DNA of 45,133 nucleotides, from NCBI RefSeq assembly GCF_030651755.1, contig NZ_JAUSBZ010000053.1:1-45133 (forward strand), written 5' to 3'. Shown one piece after another: positions 17,477 to 24,852 of the stretch (position 1 is the stretch's first letter; each line of letters starts with the position of its first letter). The stretch is from Phenylobacterium sp. (GTDB lineage: Bacteria > Pseudomonadota > Alphaproteobacteria > Caulobacterales > Caulobacteraceae). Under the pieces are notes generated by a model. That model was not told the origin of the DNA. It saw nothing but the letters and a program-made list of their open reading frames with translations, and searched no databases. The position numbers were made by a program, and so were the translations under genes.

Positions 17477-18685
17477 ATGCGCAACCCCATGTCGTCCGCC
17501 GAGTCCGCCCTGCCGCCCCCCAGTCCTCTCGCCGTTCCTGTCCTGATGGGCGTGGTGTTCCTGAGCCTGATCGGCTTTGGGGTGGTGATCCCGCTCCTGC
17601 CCTTCTACGCCGTGGTGTTCAGCGCCACCGCCTGGCAAGTCACCCTGATGTTTGCGGTGTTCGCCGCCGGCCAGTTCTTCGGCGAGCTGATCTGGGGGCG
17701 GTTGTCGGACAAGATCGGCCGAAAGCCGGTGATCCTCGGCACCATTTTGATGGCCGCGCTCGGCTATGTGGCCCTGGCCTATGCGCCGAACATCTGGTTC
17801 GCCGTCGCCGCCCGCGCCGTGGCCGGAGTGTTCAGCGGCAATATCTCCACCATCCAGGGCTATATCGTCGATGTTACGCCGAAGGAAAAACTGGCGGGCC
17901 GCCTGGGTCTGATCGGCTCAGCCTTTGGCATCGGTTTTGTCGTCGGCCCCCTGCTGGGCGGCCTGTTGGCCCGTCCTGAACTGGGCGCCGCCGGCTTTCA
18001 GCCGCCGCTGCTCACCGCTGCGGCGCTCTGCGTCGCCGGCGCCTTGGGCGCGGCGGTCTTTGTGCGCGAGAGCCGGACGCGGGCGGCGGCTGGCGCGGCG
18101 CGCCCAGGCCCCCTTCAGGCCCTGGCCCACACCCTGAGCGACCCGACCTTGCGGCGGCTGATGGGCGGGACCTTCCTCTCCTTCGCCGGCTTCTCGGCCA
18201 TGTGGTCCATCTTCGGCCTCTGGGGCGCGGCGGAATATGGCTGGGACCCGAGAATGATCGGCTTCGTCATGGCGTTGACCGGCGTCGCGGCGGCGGCCAG
18301 CCAGGGCCTGCTGGCCGGGTGGGCCGTGCGGAAGATCGGTGAGCGGCCGACGGTGCTGATCGGCCTGACCGTGACCTCCGTCTTCCTGTTCCTGGAGGCC
18401 CTGGGGCCGCCGGTCACCGTGGCCATCATTCTGATGATCATTCTGGTGATCGGCCACACCACCAGCCAACCAGCCACCTCATCCCTGATCTCCCGCGCCG
18501 CCCCGGCTGACCGTCAGGGCGAGACCCTGGGCGCCAACAACGCTTCCAGCGCTGCGGCCCGGGTGCTGGGTCCGGTCATGGCGGGATTCCTGTTTTCAGG
18601 GGTCGGGACCTGGGCGCCCTTTGTCCTGGCCGGCGTTCTGATCCTACCCGCCGCCGTCCTGATCGGTCTGGGGGGACGGCGCTGA
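17477..18685 (+). CDS. MFS transporter, TetA-like drug-efflux type
   Basis: A 402-residue 12-helix major facilitator. Signature elements: SLIGFGVVIPLLPFYAVVF (first helix of TetA/YajR-type exporters), GELIWGRLSDKIGRKPVIL (motif A), ARAVAGVFSGNISTIQGYI, and GSAFGIGFVVGPLLGGLLA (motif C, typical of antiporters). The C-terminal half contains GHTTSQPATSSLISRAAPADRQGETLGAN. The pattern favours proton-coupled efflux of small molecules; the substrate is unknown. Its last 42 bases overlap the 3' end of the opposing hemoglobin gene. Confidence 0.92.
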   Translation: MRNPMSSAESALPPPSPLAVPVLMGVVFLSLIGFGVVIPLLPFYAVVFSATAWQVTLMFAVFAAGQFFGELIWGRLSDKIGRKPVILGTILMAALGYVALAYAPNIWFAVAARAVAGVFSGNISTIQGYIVDVTPKEKLAGRLGLIGSAFGIGFVVGPLLGGLLARPELGAAGFQPPLLTAAALCVAGALGAAVFVRESRTRAAAGAARPGPLQALAHTLSDPTLRRLMGGTFLSFAGFSAMWSIFGLWGAAEYGWDPRMIGFVMALTGVAAAASQGLLAGWAVRKIGERPTVLIGLTVTSVFLFLEALGPPVTVAIILMIILVIGHTTSQPATSSLISRAAPADRQGETLGANNASSAAARVLGPVMAGFLFSGVGTWAPFVLAGVLILPAAVLIGLGGRR

Positions 18686-19135
18686 ACGTAGGGGCGGAAG
18701 TTCGCCCCGCGCCATGGCCATGCCCATCTGCAGGCTACGGGCGATCATCTCCGCTCGAGCGATGAACATGTCCGCCGCCAGCGGCGGACATGTCTCCCGC
18801 GCCGTCGCCCGCCAGATCTCCAGCCAATGGGCGAAGTGGGGTCCGCCGACACCGACCAGCCGCGCGTGAGCGGGCATGGGCGCGCCCTTGAACCGCCCCG
18901 TCATCAGCAGGACCGAGGACCAGAAGTCGCACAGCTTAGCCAGATGGGCGTCCCAGTCGTCGATCTTGGCCTCGAAGATGGGACCCAGCATGGGGTCGTC
19001 CCGCACCCGGCCGTAGAAGGCGTGAACCTGGGCGCCGATCAGCTCTTCGGTGACACCGACGGCGACGCCTGGCGCCTCCAGTCGCCGACGGGCGGCCGCG
19101 GCGGCGCGGTGGGCCATCAGTTCCTCATCCTGCAT
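18644..19135 (-). CDS. Group III truncated hemoglobin
   Basis: A heme protein of 163 residues from ATG 19135; alternative starts at 19171 or 19117 exist, and GAGGAAC lies just before the latter. It matches group III globins: HAFYGRVRDDPMLGPIFE (B-helix Tyr41), WDAHLAKLCDFWSSVLLMTGRFKGAPMPAHARL (His90, the proximal ligand), then PHFAHWLEIW. Group III globins are linked to oxygen or nitric-oxide chemistry; a role in NO detoxification is inference. The C-terminal tail is Pro/Ser-rich and is encoded over the end of the facing MFS gene. Confidence 0.9.
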   Translation of the reverse strand: MQDEELMAHRAAAAARRRLEAPGVAVGVTEELIGAQVHAFYGRVRDDPMLGPIFEAKIDDWDAHLAKLCDFWSSVLLMTGRFKGAPMPAHARLVGVGGPHFAHWLEIWRATARETCPPLAADMFIARAEMIARSLQMGMAMARGELPPLRSAPSPQTDQDGGG

Positions 19136-19220
19136 GAGGCCATTGTGCCGCGGGTCCGTCCCGCCCGCCACTCAGGGCGACTACCGAGGCCCTTTGTCGG
19201 TCGACAGGCGGAAGGCGGCC

Positions 19221-21107
19221 TCAGCCATAGGCCTGACGAAGGCGCTCGGTCATCTGCCGGGGCGTCGATGGGCCTTGCGAACCCTGCGTCCCCGATCCCT
19301 CACTAATGCGGAACTCACCCACCAGCCGGCTCAGCTCGGCGGCCTCGCCGCGCAGGGCGTGGCTGGCGGCGGTCGCCTGCTCGACCATGGCGGCGTTCTG
19401 CTGGGTCACCTGATCCATGCGGTTGACCGCATCATTGACCTCGTTGAGGCCCACAGCCTGCTCCTGAGCGCTGGCGGCGATTTCGCCCACCAGAGCGTCG
19501 ATCTGCTCCACCTGCACGACAATCTGGCGCAGGGCTGCGCCAGTCCGTCCGACCAGATCGACACCGGCGCCCACCTGTTGGGTGGAGGTGCTGATCAGGG
19601 TCTTGATCTCCTTGGCCGCATCGGCCGAACGCTGGGCCAGGGCCCGGACTTCGGAGGCGACCACGGCGAACCCGCGGCCGGCGTCGCCCGCGCGGGCGGC
19701 CTCAACCCCGGCGTTCAGGGCCAGCAGGTTGGTCTGGAAGGCGATTTCGTCGATCACACCGATAATCTGGGTGATTTCGGCCGAAGACTTCTCGATCCCG
19801 CCCATGGCGGCGATGGCCTGCTCGACGACCTTGCCCCCTTCGCCTGCGCCGGAGCGGGCGGTCAGCACGGCCGTGCGGGCATGACTGGCGCCTTCGGCGG
19901 ATTTGCGCACCGTGGCGGTGATCTCGTCCAGGGCCGCGGCGGTCTCTTCGAGGCTGGCCGCCTGCTGTTCGGTCCGCCGGGCGAGGTCGTCAGACGCGCC
20001 GGCGATCTCATCGGCGCCGGAGCTGATCTGGGTGACGTTGGCGCTGATCACCCCCATGGCGTCCCGCAGCTTGGCGACGGCGCCATTGAAGTCGGCGCGT
20101 AGCTGCTCGTACTCACTGGTGAAGGGGTCGGTGAGGCGCGAGGTGAGGTCGCCGTCCGACAGGCGCGACAGGCCTGTCGCCAGCGCCTGGACGACGGCGG
20201 CCTGGGCGGCCTGGGTGGCTGCGCGCTCCTGTTCGACCTGATCGCGCATGGCGGCTTCGCGCTGGCTACTGGCCTGTTGAGCCTGGTTCAGGGCGGCCAG
20301 GCTCCGTTGATTGTCCTGGAAGACCCGCAGGCCCCGCACGATGGCGCCCAGTTCGTCGCTGCGTTCCAGGCGGTCGAGATCCTGCGCGTCGTCGCCGGAC
20401 GCCAGGGCTTCAGCCGCGCCGGCGATACTGTCGATGGCCCGCCGTATCCCAAGCACGACCACCACTGACAGGCCCGCCACCGCCAGCAGGGTGATCAGGG
20501 ACCCGATCATGAAGATGCGCCCAGCAAGCTGACCTTGGGCCGCGCTCTGGGCGGCGCGCTGCTCGGCGCCGGACTGGATGGCGGCTGTCGCCTGCTCCAG
20601 GGTCTTGGTCATGCGGGCATAATGTTCTTCGAAGGGCTGGACGAAGGCCACCGCTGTGCCGAAGTCCACCGCCATCATTGAGCCCACGACCTCCACTCCG
20701 TCCCGGTAGTCGGTGAGGTCTTGGGCGAGCTCGGTGAACCTCGCCTGTTCGTCGGCTGGCAGGCGCGGTTTCAGCGCCTCCAGATCGGCCTTGATGGCGT
20801 CGACCTCGCCCACCAGCTCCACAAGCTCCGCCGAGGAATCCGGCGCTGTGAACGGATCGGCCGCGCCGGCCTGGCGTGTCAGCAGCTGATAAATGTTCAG
20901 GTGGGCCACCGCGACCCGCCGGGAGACCGCCGCCAGCTCCAGGCCAGCCTGCATGTCCTCATTGACGATCCGGTCCAGGGCCTGGGCCTGCTGCTGCTGG
21001 CTGATGAAGGCCCCGCCTGTGATCACCGCCAGCATCACCACGGCGAACAGGGGCGCGAGCGCCATCTTCACCACCAGGGACAGATCGGCGAAGCGAAGCG
21101 ATTTCAT
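19221..21107 (-). CDS. Methyl-accepting chemotaxis protein (operon-linked to a TonB receptor)
   Basis: From ATG 21107 it is 628 residues. A first membrane helix lies near residues 12-36, a helical periplasmic sensor of about 150 residues follows to residue ~190, and a second helix (FMIGSLITLLAVAGLSVVVVLGI) lies near 205-230. Next are a HAMP domain, a second HAMP-like segment (LATGLSRLSDGDLTSRL), methylation helices ([20 protein letters not shown]) and the signalling tip [21 protein letters not shown]. No CheR-binding pentapeptide is seen at the C-terminus. The gene lies downstream of a YfiR-like and a TonB-receptor gene on the same strand, so its sensor may read a periplasmic partner rather than a free ligand; this is inference. 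Confidence 0.95.
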   Translation of the reverse strand: MKSLRFADLSLVVKMALAPLFAVVMLAVITGGAFISQQQQAQALDRIVNEDMQAGLELAAVSRRVAVAHLNIYQLLTRQAGAADPFTAPDSSAELVELVGEVDAIKADLEALKPRLPADEQARFTELAQDLTDYRDGVEVVGSMMAVDFGTAVAFVQPFEEHYARMTKTLEQATAAIQSGAEQRAAQSAAQGQLAGRIFMIGSLITLLAVAGLSVVVVLGIRRAIDSIAGAAEALASGDDAQDLDRLERSDELGAIVRGLRVFQDNQRSLAALNQAQQASSQREAAMRDQVEQERAATQAAQAAVVQALATGLSRLSDGDLTSRLTDPFTSEYEQLRADFNGAVAKLRDAMGVISANVTQISSGADEIAGASDDLARRTEQQAASLEETAAALDEITATVRKSAEGASHARTAVLTARSGAGEGGKVVEQAIAAMGGIEKSSAEITQIIGVIDEIAFQTNLLALNAGVEAARAGDAGRGFAVVASEVRALAQRSADAAKEIKTLISTSTQQVGAGVDLVGRTGAALRQIVVQVEQIDALVGEIAASAQEQAVGLNEVNDAVNRMDQVTQQNAAMVEQATAASHALRGEAAELSRLVGEFRISEGSGTQGSQGPSTPRQMTERLRQAYG

Positions 21108-21176
21108 GTCAGGTCTCCGGTGGTCCATCGCCGATTTGACGGGGGTGCGCGCAGAAGAAGGCTGGAAAAGTAGACA

Positions 21177-21206
21177 GGGGACCGCGCCCTGCTCGACGCG
21201 GCCCCC
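21177..21206 (-). terminator. Hairpin between the TonB receptor and chemoreceptor genes
   Basis: On the minus-strand transcript, ten pairs (one G-U) form between 21197-21206 and 21177-21186 with a ten-base loop. It lies in the 148-base gap between the receptor stop and the chemoreceptor start, followed by a weak U-rich stretch (UACUUUU). It could partly terminate and thereby set the ratio of receptor to chemoreceptor. Confidence 0.4.
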
Positions 21207-21255
21207 TGGGGCGGCCCCACCCTCGGGGGAGGGGGGAGGATGGAGCCGATGGCGA

Positions 21256-23265
21256 TCACCAGTCCTTGCTGAGCGTCATGAACACCCGGCGCTCGGCGGC
21301 CAGGCCGCTGGTCTGGCGCTGGGCGTCGTCGAGCAGGTTCTGCCCGCTGACGGCGAGGGTCATGCCGTAGGGAAGCTCGCGGGCGACACGGCCGGCGAAG
21401 GTCATGTGGCCATCCACCGGCTGGAGCGCGGCGTTGTAGTAGAGCGCCTTGTCGCCTTCGTAGCGGGCGAAGGTGTCCACCGACCACAGGTCGTTGGACC
21501 AGCCGATGTTCAGGTTGGCCCGATGCTCGGGCGTGGTCGAAGCGAAGGCCGCATACCGGGTTGCGGCGTTGTAGCCGGCGTTAATCGACTCCTCGACGTC
21601 GGTGAAGACGTAGTTGGCGTTCCAATAGAAGCCGTCGGCGTAACGGCCCTCCGCGGTCAGCTCCACGCCCTTCATCTCGGACTCGCCGATGTTGACGAAG
21701 GTGTAGACCGGCAGACTGACGGGGGTGGCCGGCAGGTCGGCCTGGACCGCATTGGGCTGGCCTTTGATATCCTCGCTCTTCTGGGCGAAGAGGCGGATCC
21801 CGACCTTGCCGCCGAACTGGGGCATGTCGCGGTCATAGGCCAGGCCGAAATTGGTCACCACGGTAGGCTCAAGCGTCGGATTGCCGCCGAAAGCGCCGCG
21901 GAAGGTCGGGGTCACCGCCACCAGTTGCAGGCCGCCAAGATCCACCAGGGTCGGCAGCTGGACGCCGCGGGCGTAGGTGGCCCGGAAGGTGTCAGACGCC
22001 GTGGCGGTCCACACCGCGCCAAGATTGTAGGTGGTCTCCTCCAGGCTCCGATCCCAGAGGGCGTTGCCAAGCGGCGGCAGGCCGGCGGGGAAGACGCCTT
22101 CGCGCTTCAGCTCCAGGGAGTCGTAGCGGGCGGCTGCGGTCACCGCCAAGGCGTCGCTGACCTGCCAGTTCCACATGCCAGAGACCGAGGCCACGTCGTA
22201 GCTGATGGTCGCGCCGCGGACCGGGGCGGTGGGCATCTCGTTGTTGCGATGCTCCAGGCCCACCCGGAAGGTGTGCTGGGCGCCGACCTTGAACAGGTTC
22301 TGCAGGCTGAACACGCGGATGGTGTTCTCATACAGGGTCGGAACCGCGGCGATCTCGGTCTTGACCGTCAGATCGTTCTGATAGGCGGCCGCCTGGATCA
22401 GGCCGAACTGAGAATCCCAGGTCAGGGTGCCCTTGATCGAGTGGGCGAGATATTTGGCCGGAGCGTAGGCATAGGTCGAGATGATGTCGGTCTGCTTGGT
22501 GTTGGCGTAGCCGCCCTCCACCCGCAGCTCGAGCTTGTCGGTCAGTTGCGCCACAGTGTCGAGGTTGGCCGTCAGGCGTTCGGCGTCATAGAACAGGCGG
22601 TCGGCCGAACCGGTGTTGTTGTCCCACTCGTCCTGCTGCGATGCGCCGGCCGTCAGGCGGGCCGAAACGCGGTCGCCGAGCTTGACCGTGTGACCCAGGG
22701 CGAGTTCCCCGTAGCCGCCGGTTCCTGCCCGCGCAGTGGCGAAGCCCTCGTCGTCGAATTTCGGATTATAGGTGATGATGTTCACCACGCCGGCCACGGC
22801 GTTGAAGCCGAACAGGGCGGAGTTGGGTCCCTTCACCACCTCAATCTGGCGGATTTCCTCAAGGCGCACCGGCAAGGTCGACCAGGCCGTATAGCCATAG
22901 TGGTCGAGATAGGCCTGGCGGCCGTTGACCAGCACCAGCAGGCGAGCCGAACGGGCCTGGTTGTAGCCCCGCACGCCCACATCGGCGTGGCCGGCGCTCC
23001 AGGCCTGGATGTCGACCCCGGCCACGCGGGACAGGATGGTCGGCAGGTCAGTGGCGCCTGAGCGACGGATCGCCTCGGCGGAGATGATGTCCATATCGAC
23101 CGGCGCCTGGCTGGCGCGCTGCGGCGAGCCGGTGGCGCTGGTGGTCACCGGCTCATTGAACAGCATCTCGAGCGAGCCGTAGTCGATGGATTGAGCGCCG
23201 GCCGGCAGGGCGGCGGCGAGCACGAGGCCGGCGGCGGCGCCGGCGAACAAGAAGGACTTAGACAT
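21256..23265 (-). CDS. TonB-dependent receptor, signalling-module type
   Basis: A 669-residue outer-membrane receptor. Signal peptide MSKSFLFAGAAAGLVLAAALPAGAQS; then the short N-terminal element YGSLEMLFNEPVTTSATGSPQRASQAP (like the LExLMNxxVTSxSK start of receptors that occur with YfiR-type proteins); plug domain to about residue 170 with VDIQAWSAGHADVGVRGYN and IEVVKGPNSALFGFNAVAGVVNIIT; then the beta-barrel, ending in RRVFMTLSKDW with the expected terminal Trp. No N-terminal secretin/TonB-short signalling domain is present. It is 28 bases downstream of the YfiR-like gene and upstream of a chemoreceptor. Ligand unknown. Confidence 0.93.
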   Translation of the reverse strand: MSKSFLFAGAAAGLVLAAALPAGAQSIDYGSLEMLFNEPVTTSATGSPQRASQAPVDMDIISAEAIRRSGATDLPTILSRVAGVDIQAWSAGHADVGVRGYNQARSARLLVLVNGRQAYLDHYGYTAWSTLPVRLEEIRQIEVVKGPNSALFGFNAVAGVVNIITYNPKFDDEGFATARAGTGGYGELALGHTVKLGDRVSARLTAGASQQDEWDNNTGSADRLFYDAERLTANLDTVAQLTDKLELRVEGGYANTKQTDIISTYAYAPAKYLAHSIKGTLTWDSQFGLIQAAAYQNDLTVKTEIAAVPTLYENTIRVFSLQNLFKVGAQHTFRVGLEHRNNEMPTAPVRGATISYDVASVSGMWNWQVSDALAVTAAARYDSLELKREGVFPAGLPPLGNALWDRSLEETTYNLGAVWTATASDTFRATYARGVQLPTLVDLGGLQLVAVTPTFRGAFGGNPTLEPTVVTNFGLAYDRDMPQFGGKVGIRLFAQKSEDIKGQPNAVQADLPATPVSLPVYTFVNIGESEMKGVELTAEGRYADGFYWNANYVFTDVEESINAGYNAATRYAAFASTTPEHRANLNIGWSNDLWSVDTFARYEGDKALYYNAALQPVDGHMTFAGRVARELPYGMTLAVSGQNLLDDAQRQTSGLAAERRVFMTLSKDW

Positions 23266-23293
23266 GGGTGATGGCTCCTGGCGTCGCGCCGGC

Positions 23294-23821
23294 TCAGACT
23301 TCTTTGATCATCATGCGGAAGGCGGCCTTGAAGGCGGCGCCCACGGCCGAGGCCGTCGCACGATTGACGATGATTTCGACCTTGGGCTGGGTCGCCACGG
23401 CCATGACGCAGGCGCCGGAATTGGCGCAGGCGGCGTCTGACGAGATGGTGATGATCTTCTTGCTCTTGGCGGCGGCGCCGACGGCGGCGTAGTTCACGCC
23501 GGTCGTGACGAACAGGACCTGGGCGTTGGAGCCCGCGACGGCTCCGGCCTCGACCGCTGTACCCACCAGCTTGACGGCGCCGGCGTCATAGCCTGCGCCG
23601 ATGGCGGCCATGACGGCGTTCTTCTCGGCCACCGAGGCCGGTTTGGACGGGTCGAAGACGACCCCCATCCGGGTCGTTCCGGTCGGACCACCTTCCAGGA
23701 AGGTCAGGGCGCGACCTGCGACCTGCAGGTTCTTGGCGGCGTCAGCGTGGGCCACGGCCGGCAGGGCCAGCGCGGCGGCGCACAAAACAGCAAGCGCTGG
23801 CTTGGCGTAGCGTGTGAACAT
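23294..23821 (-). CDS. YfiR-like (DUF4154-like) periplasmic protein
   Basis: A 175-residue exported protein from ATG 23821 (GAGGGG upstream). Signal peptide with hydrophobic core LAVLCAAALALPAVAHA. The mature part has a parallel of YfiR/DUF4154: MGVVFDPSKP, then a helix (EKNAVMAAIGAG), QVLFVTTGVNYAAVGAAAKSKKIITISSDA, and a final KVEIIVNRATASAVGAAFKAAFRMM helix like the conserved xFxINxxAAxxAGLxISSxLL end. Two cysteines, Cys132 and Cys138, sit six apart and could form a disulfide. In Pseudomonas, YfiR is a periplasmic repressor of the diguanylate cyclase YfiN. The match is by pattern only and diverges, so moderate confidence. It is first in an operon with a TonB receptor and a chemoreceptor. 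Confidence 0.65.
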   Translation of the reverse strand: MFTRYAKPALAVLCAAALALPAVAHADAAKNLQVAGRALTFLEGGPTGTTRMGVVFDPSKPASVAEKNAVMAAIGAGYDAGAVKLVGTAVEAGAVAGSNAQVLFVTTGVNYAAVGAAAKSKKIITISSDAACANSGACVMAVATQPKVEIIVNRATASAVGAAFKAAFRMMIKEV

Positions 23822-24379
23822 GAATGATCCCCTCACCCGATTTTTTCGGGCCTGAATGGCCGGATAACGACCTTAGAGAGGCAAACAGAACCTTAACCAC
23901 CGCCACACGAGGGACGGCGCGCGGTCGATTTCCGTCCACACACTACTGTAGTAAGTGAATATATAAGGTGATTTATAGCGTATAGTTTTCCCATAAGACA
24001 GACAAAATCGATCCACGATGTTCGTAACCACCCCCTTTGACGTCAATATTATATAGACATATACATCTATCGCACTTCTCTCAATTGCTAGACGCCTAAG
24101 TGTTTGGCGATGATTACCGCTATTCATCGTCGATTTTATCTCGCAGCCTCGCCAACAGGTGCTAGGAAGTAAGGCGGAATGTCGCAGGGGCCGGCAGGAT
24201 TGTCGCACCCCCCTCCACGAGGCCCTCAAGGTTGCGGCGCAGCATTGAGCGCACGTTGGCAGGGTTGGTTCTTCGACCCGCCTGACCGCGCCGAGAGTCG
24301 CGTCGCCCGCGGATTCGTAGGGGCTTTGTGGCGACGGCCATCTGCCCTATGAACCTGCCGACCTGTGGAGCCCATGACC
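23822..24379. other. AT-rich intergenic region between the sensory operon and the DUF3297 gene
   Basis: About 560 bases with no convincing gene. The part from 23930 to 24130 is strikingly AT-rich for this genome. It holds a near-palindrome CACTACTGTAGTAAGTG (23941-23957), a perfect 10-bp palindrome TTGACGTCAA (24037-24046), a plus-strand promoter candidate, and a stem CGATGA/TCATCG (24108-24113, 24124-24129). An open frame of 118 codons on the minus strand (23873-24229) has unnatural composition and is not accepted. The region must carry the promoter of the YfiR-like/TonB-receptor/MCP operon. Confidence 0.6.
24037..24065 (+). promoter_or_regulatory. Sigma-70-like promoter candidate
   Basis: TTGACG (24037-24042), exactly 17 bases, then TATACA (24060-24065). 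Both boxes are close to consensus, which is unusual in this GC-rich genome. A transcript would start near 24072 on the plus strand. The first gene downstream starts at 24380, giving either a roughly 300-base leader for the DUF3297 gene or a small RNA. TTGACG is also half of a perfect palindrome, so a regulator may bind over the -35 box. Confidence 0.5.
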
Positions 24380-24628
24380 ATGACCGCCGACACGCCCCCC
24401 GATCGCCTGGCCACCAACCCCGACAGCCCGCACTACGACGAGGCCGTCCTGGCGCGCGGGGTGGGCGTCCGGTTCAAGGGCGTCGACAAGAACAATGTCG
24501 ATGAGTACTGCGTCAGCGAGGGCTGGGTGCGGCTGGCGGTGGGCAAGACCCTCGACCGCAAGGGCAACCCTGTGACGGTCAAGCTCCAGGGCGAGGTCGA
24601 GCCCTATTTCCGCGATGCTGAAGCCTGA
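24380..24628 (+). CDS. DUF3297 family protein
   Basis: An 82-residue protein: DRLATNPDSPHYDEAVLARGVGVRFKG, then NVDEYCVSEGWVRLAVGKTLDRKGNPVTVKLQGEVEPYF. This is the DUF3297 family, sometimes wrongly named glutathione peroxidase. Three starts are possible (GTG 24365, ATG 24374, ATG 24380); GGAG at 24367-24370 gives the best spacing (nine bases) to 24380. No function is established. It is small, cytoplasmic and stands alone between two sensory loci. Confidence 0.9.
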   Translation: MTADTPPDRLATNPDSPHYDEAVLARGVGVRFKGVDKNNVDEYCVSEGWVRLAVGKTLDRKGNPVTVKLQGEVEPYFRDAEA

Positions 24629-24696
24629 CTTGAGATCACCACGCCGAGTCGCACAGCGCTATGAATAAATGCATCGCTTGATTTCATTAATCTGAA

Positions 24697-24710
24697 TGGG
24701 AAATTTCCCA
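24697..24710. promoter_or_regulatory. Perfect 14-bp palindrome, operator candidate
   Basis: TGGGAAATTTCCCA is a perfect two-fold palindrome about 145 bases upstream of the second chemoreceptor gene, in an AT-rich intergenic stretch. Its form suits a dimeric regulator. No matching regulator can be named from the window. Confidence 0.4.
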
Positions 24711-24795
24711 CACCTCAGTTTTCATGGTCACGCTTTCTACTCAAAACGCGTATTTCTAGTAGCGCCGGTCTATAAAAATAAACAACTGATTTACC

Positions 24796-24843
24796 CCAAC
24801 CTGACACACGCAGGGCGCGATATTTCTCGCCCTCTGGTTGGAG
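24796..24843 (+). promoter_or_regulatory. Structured leader over the ribosome-binding site of the second chemoreceptor
   Basis: Two nested stems: outer CCAACC (24796-24801) with GGTTGG (24836-24841), inner AGGGCG (24812-24817) with CGCCCT (24828-24833) and a ten-base loop. The likely ribosome site GGAG (24840-24843), nine bases before GTG 24853, overlaps the closing arm, so folding could hide it. This could act as a thermometer-like or ligand-controlled switch, or simply be a leader fold. It does not match the c-di-GMP (GEMM) consensus. Confidence 0.4.
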
Positions 24844-24852
24844 TAAACCTTC

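Noticed and set aside
20893-23061. Open frame of 722 codons on the plus strand
   Set aside because: Antisense to the chemoreceptor and TonB receptor, with no family pattern.
23873-24229. 118-codon minus-strand frame in the AT-rich intergenic region
   Set aside because: Composition is unlike neighbouring genes, no ribosome site, and it overlaps the expected promoter of the sensory operon.
24629-24852. c-di-GMP (GEMM) riboswitch before the second chemoreceptor
   Set aside because: The nested stems lack the conserved GEMM loop sequences.
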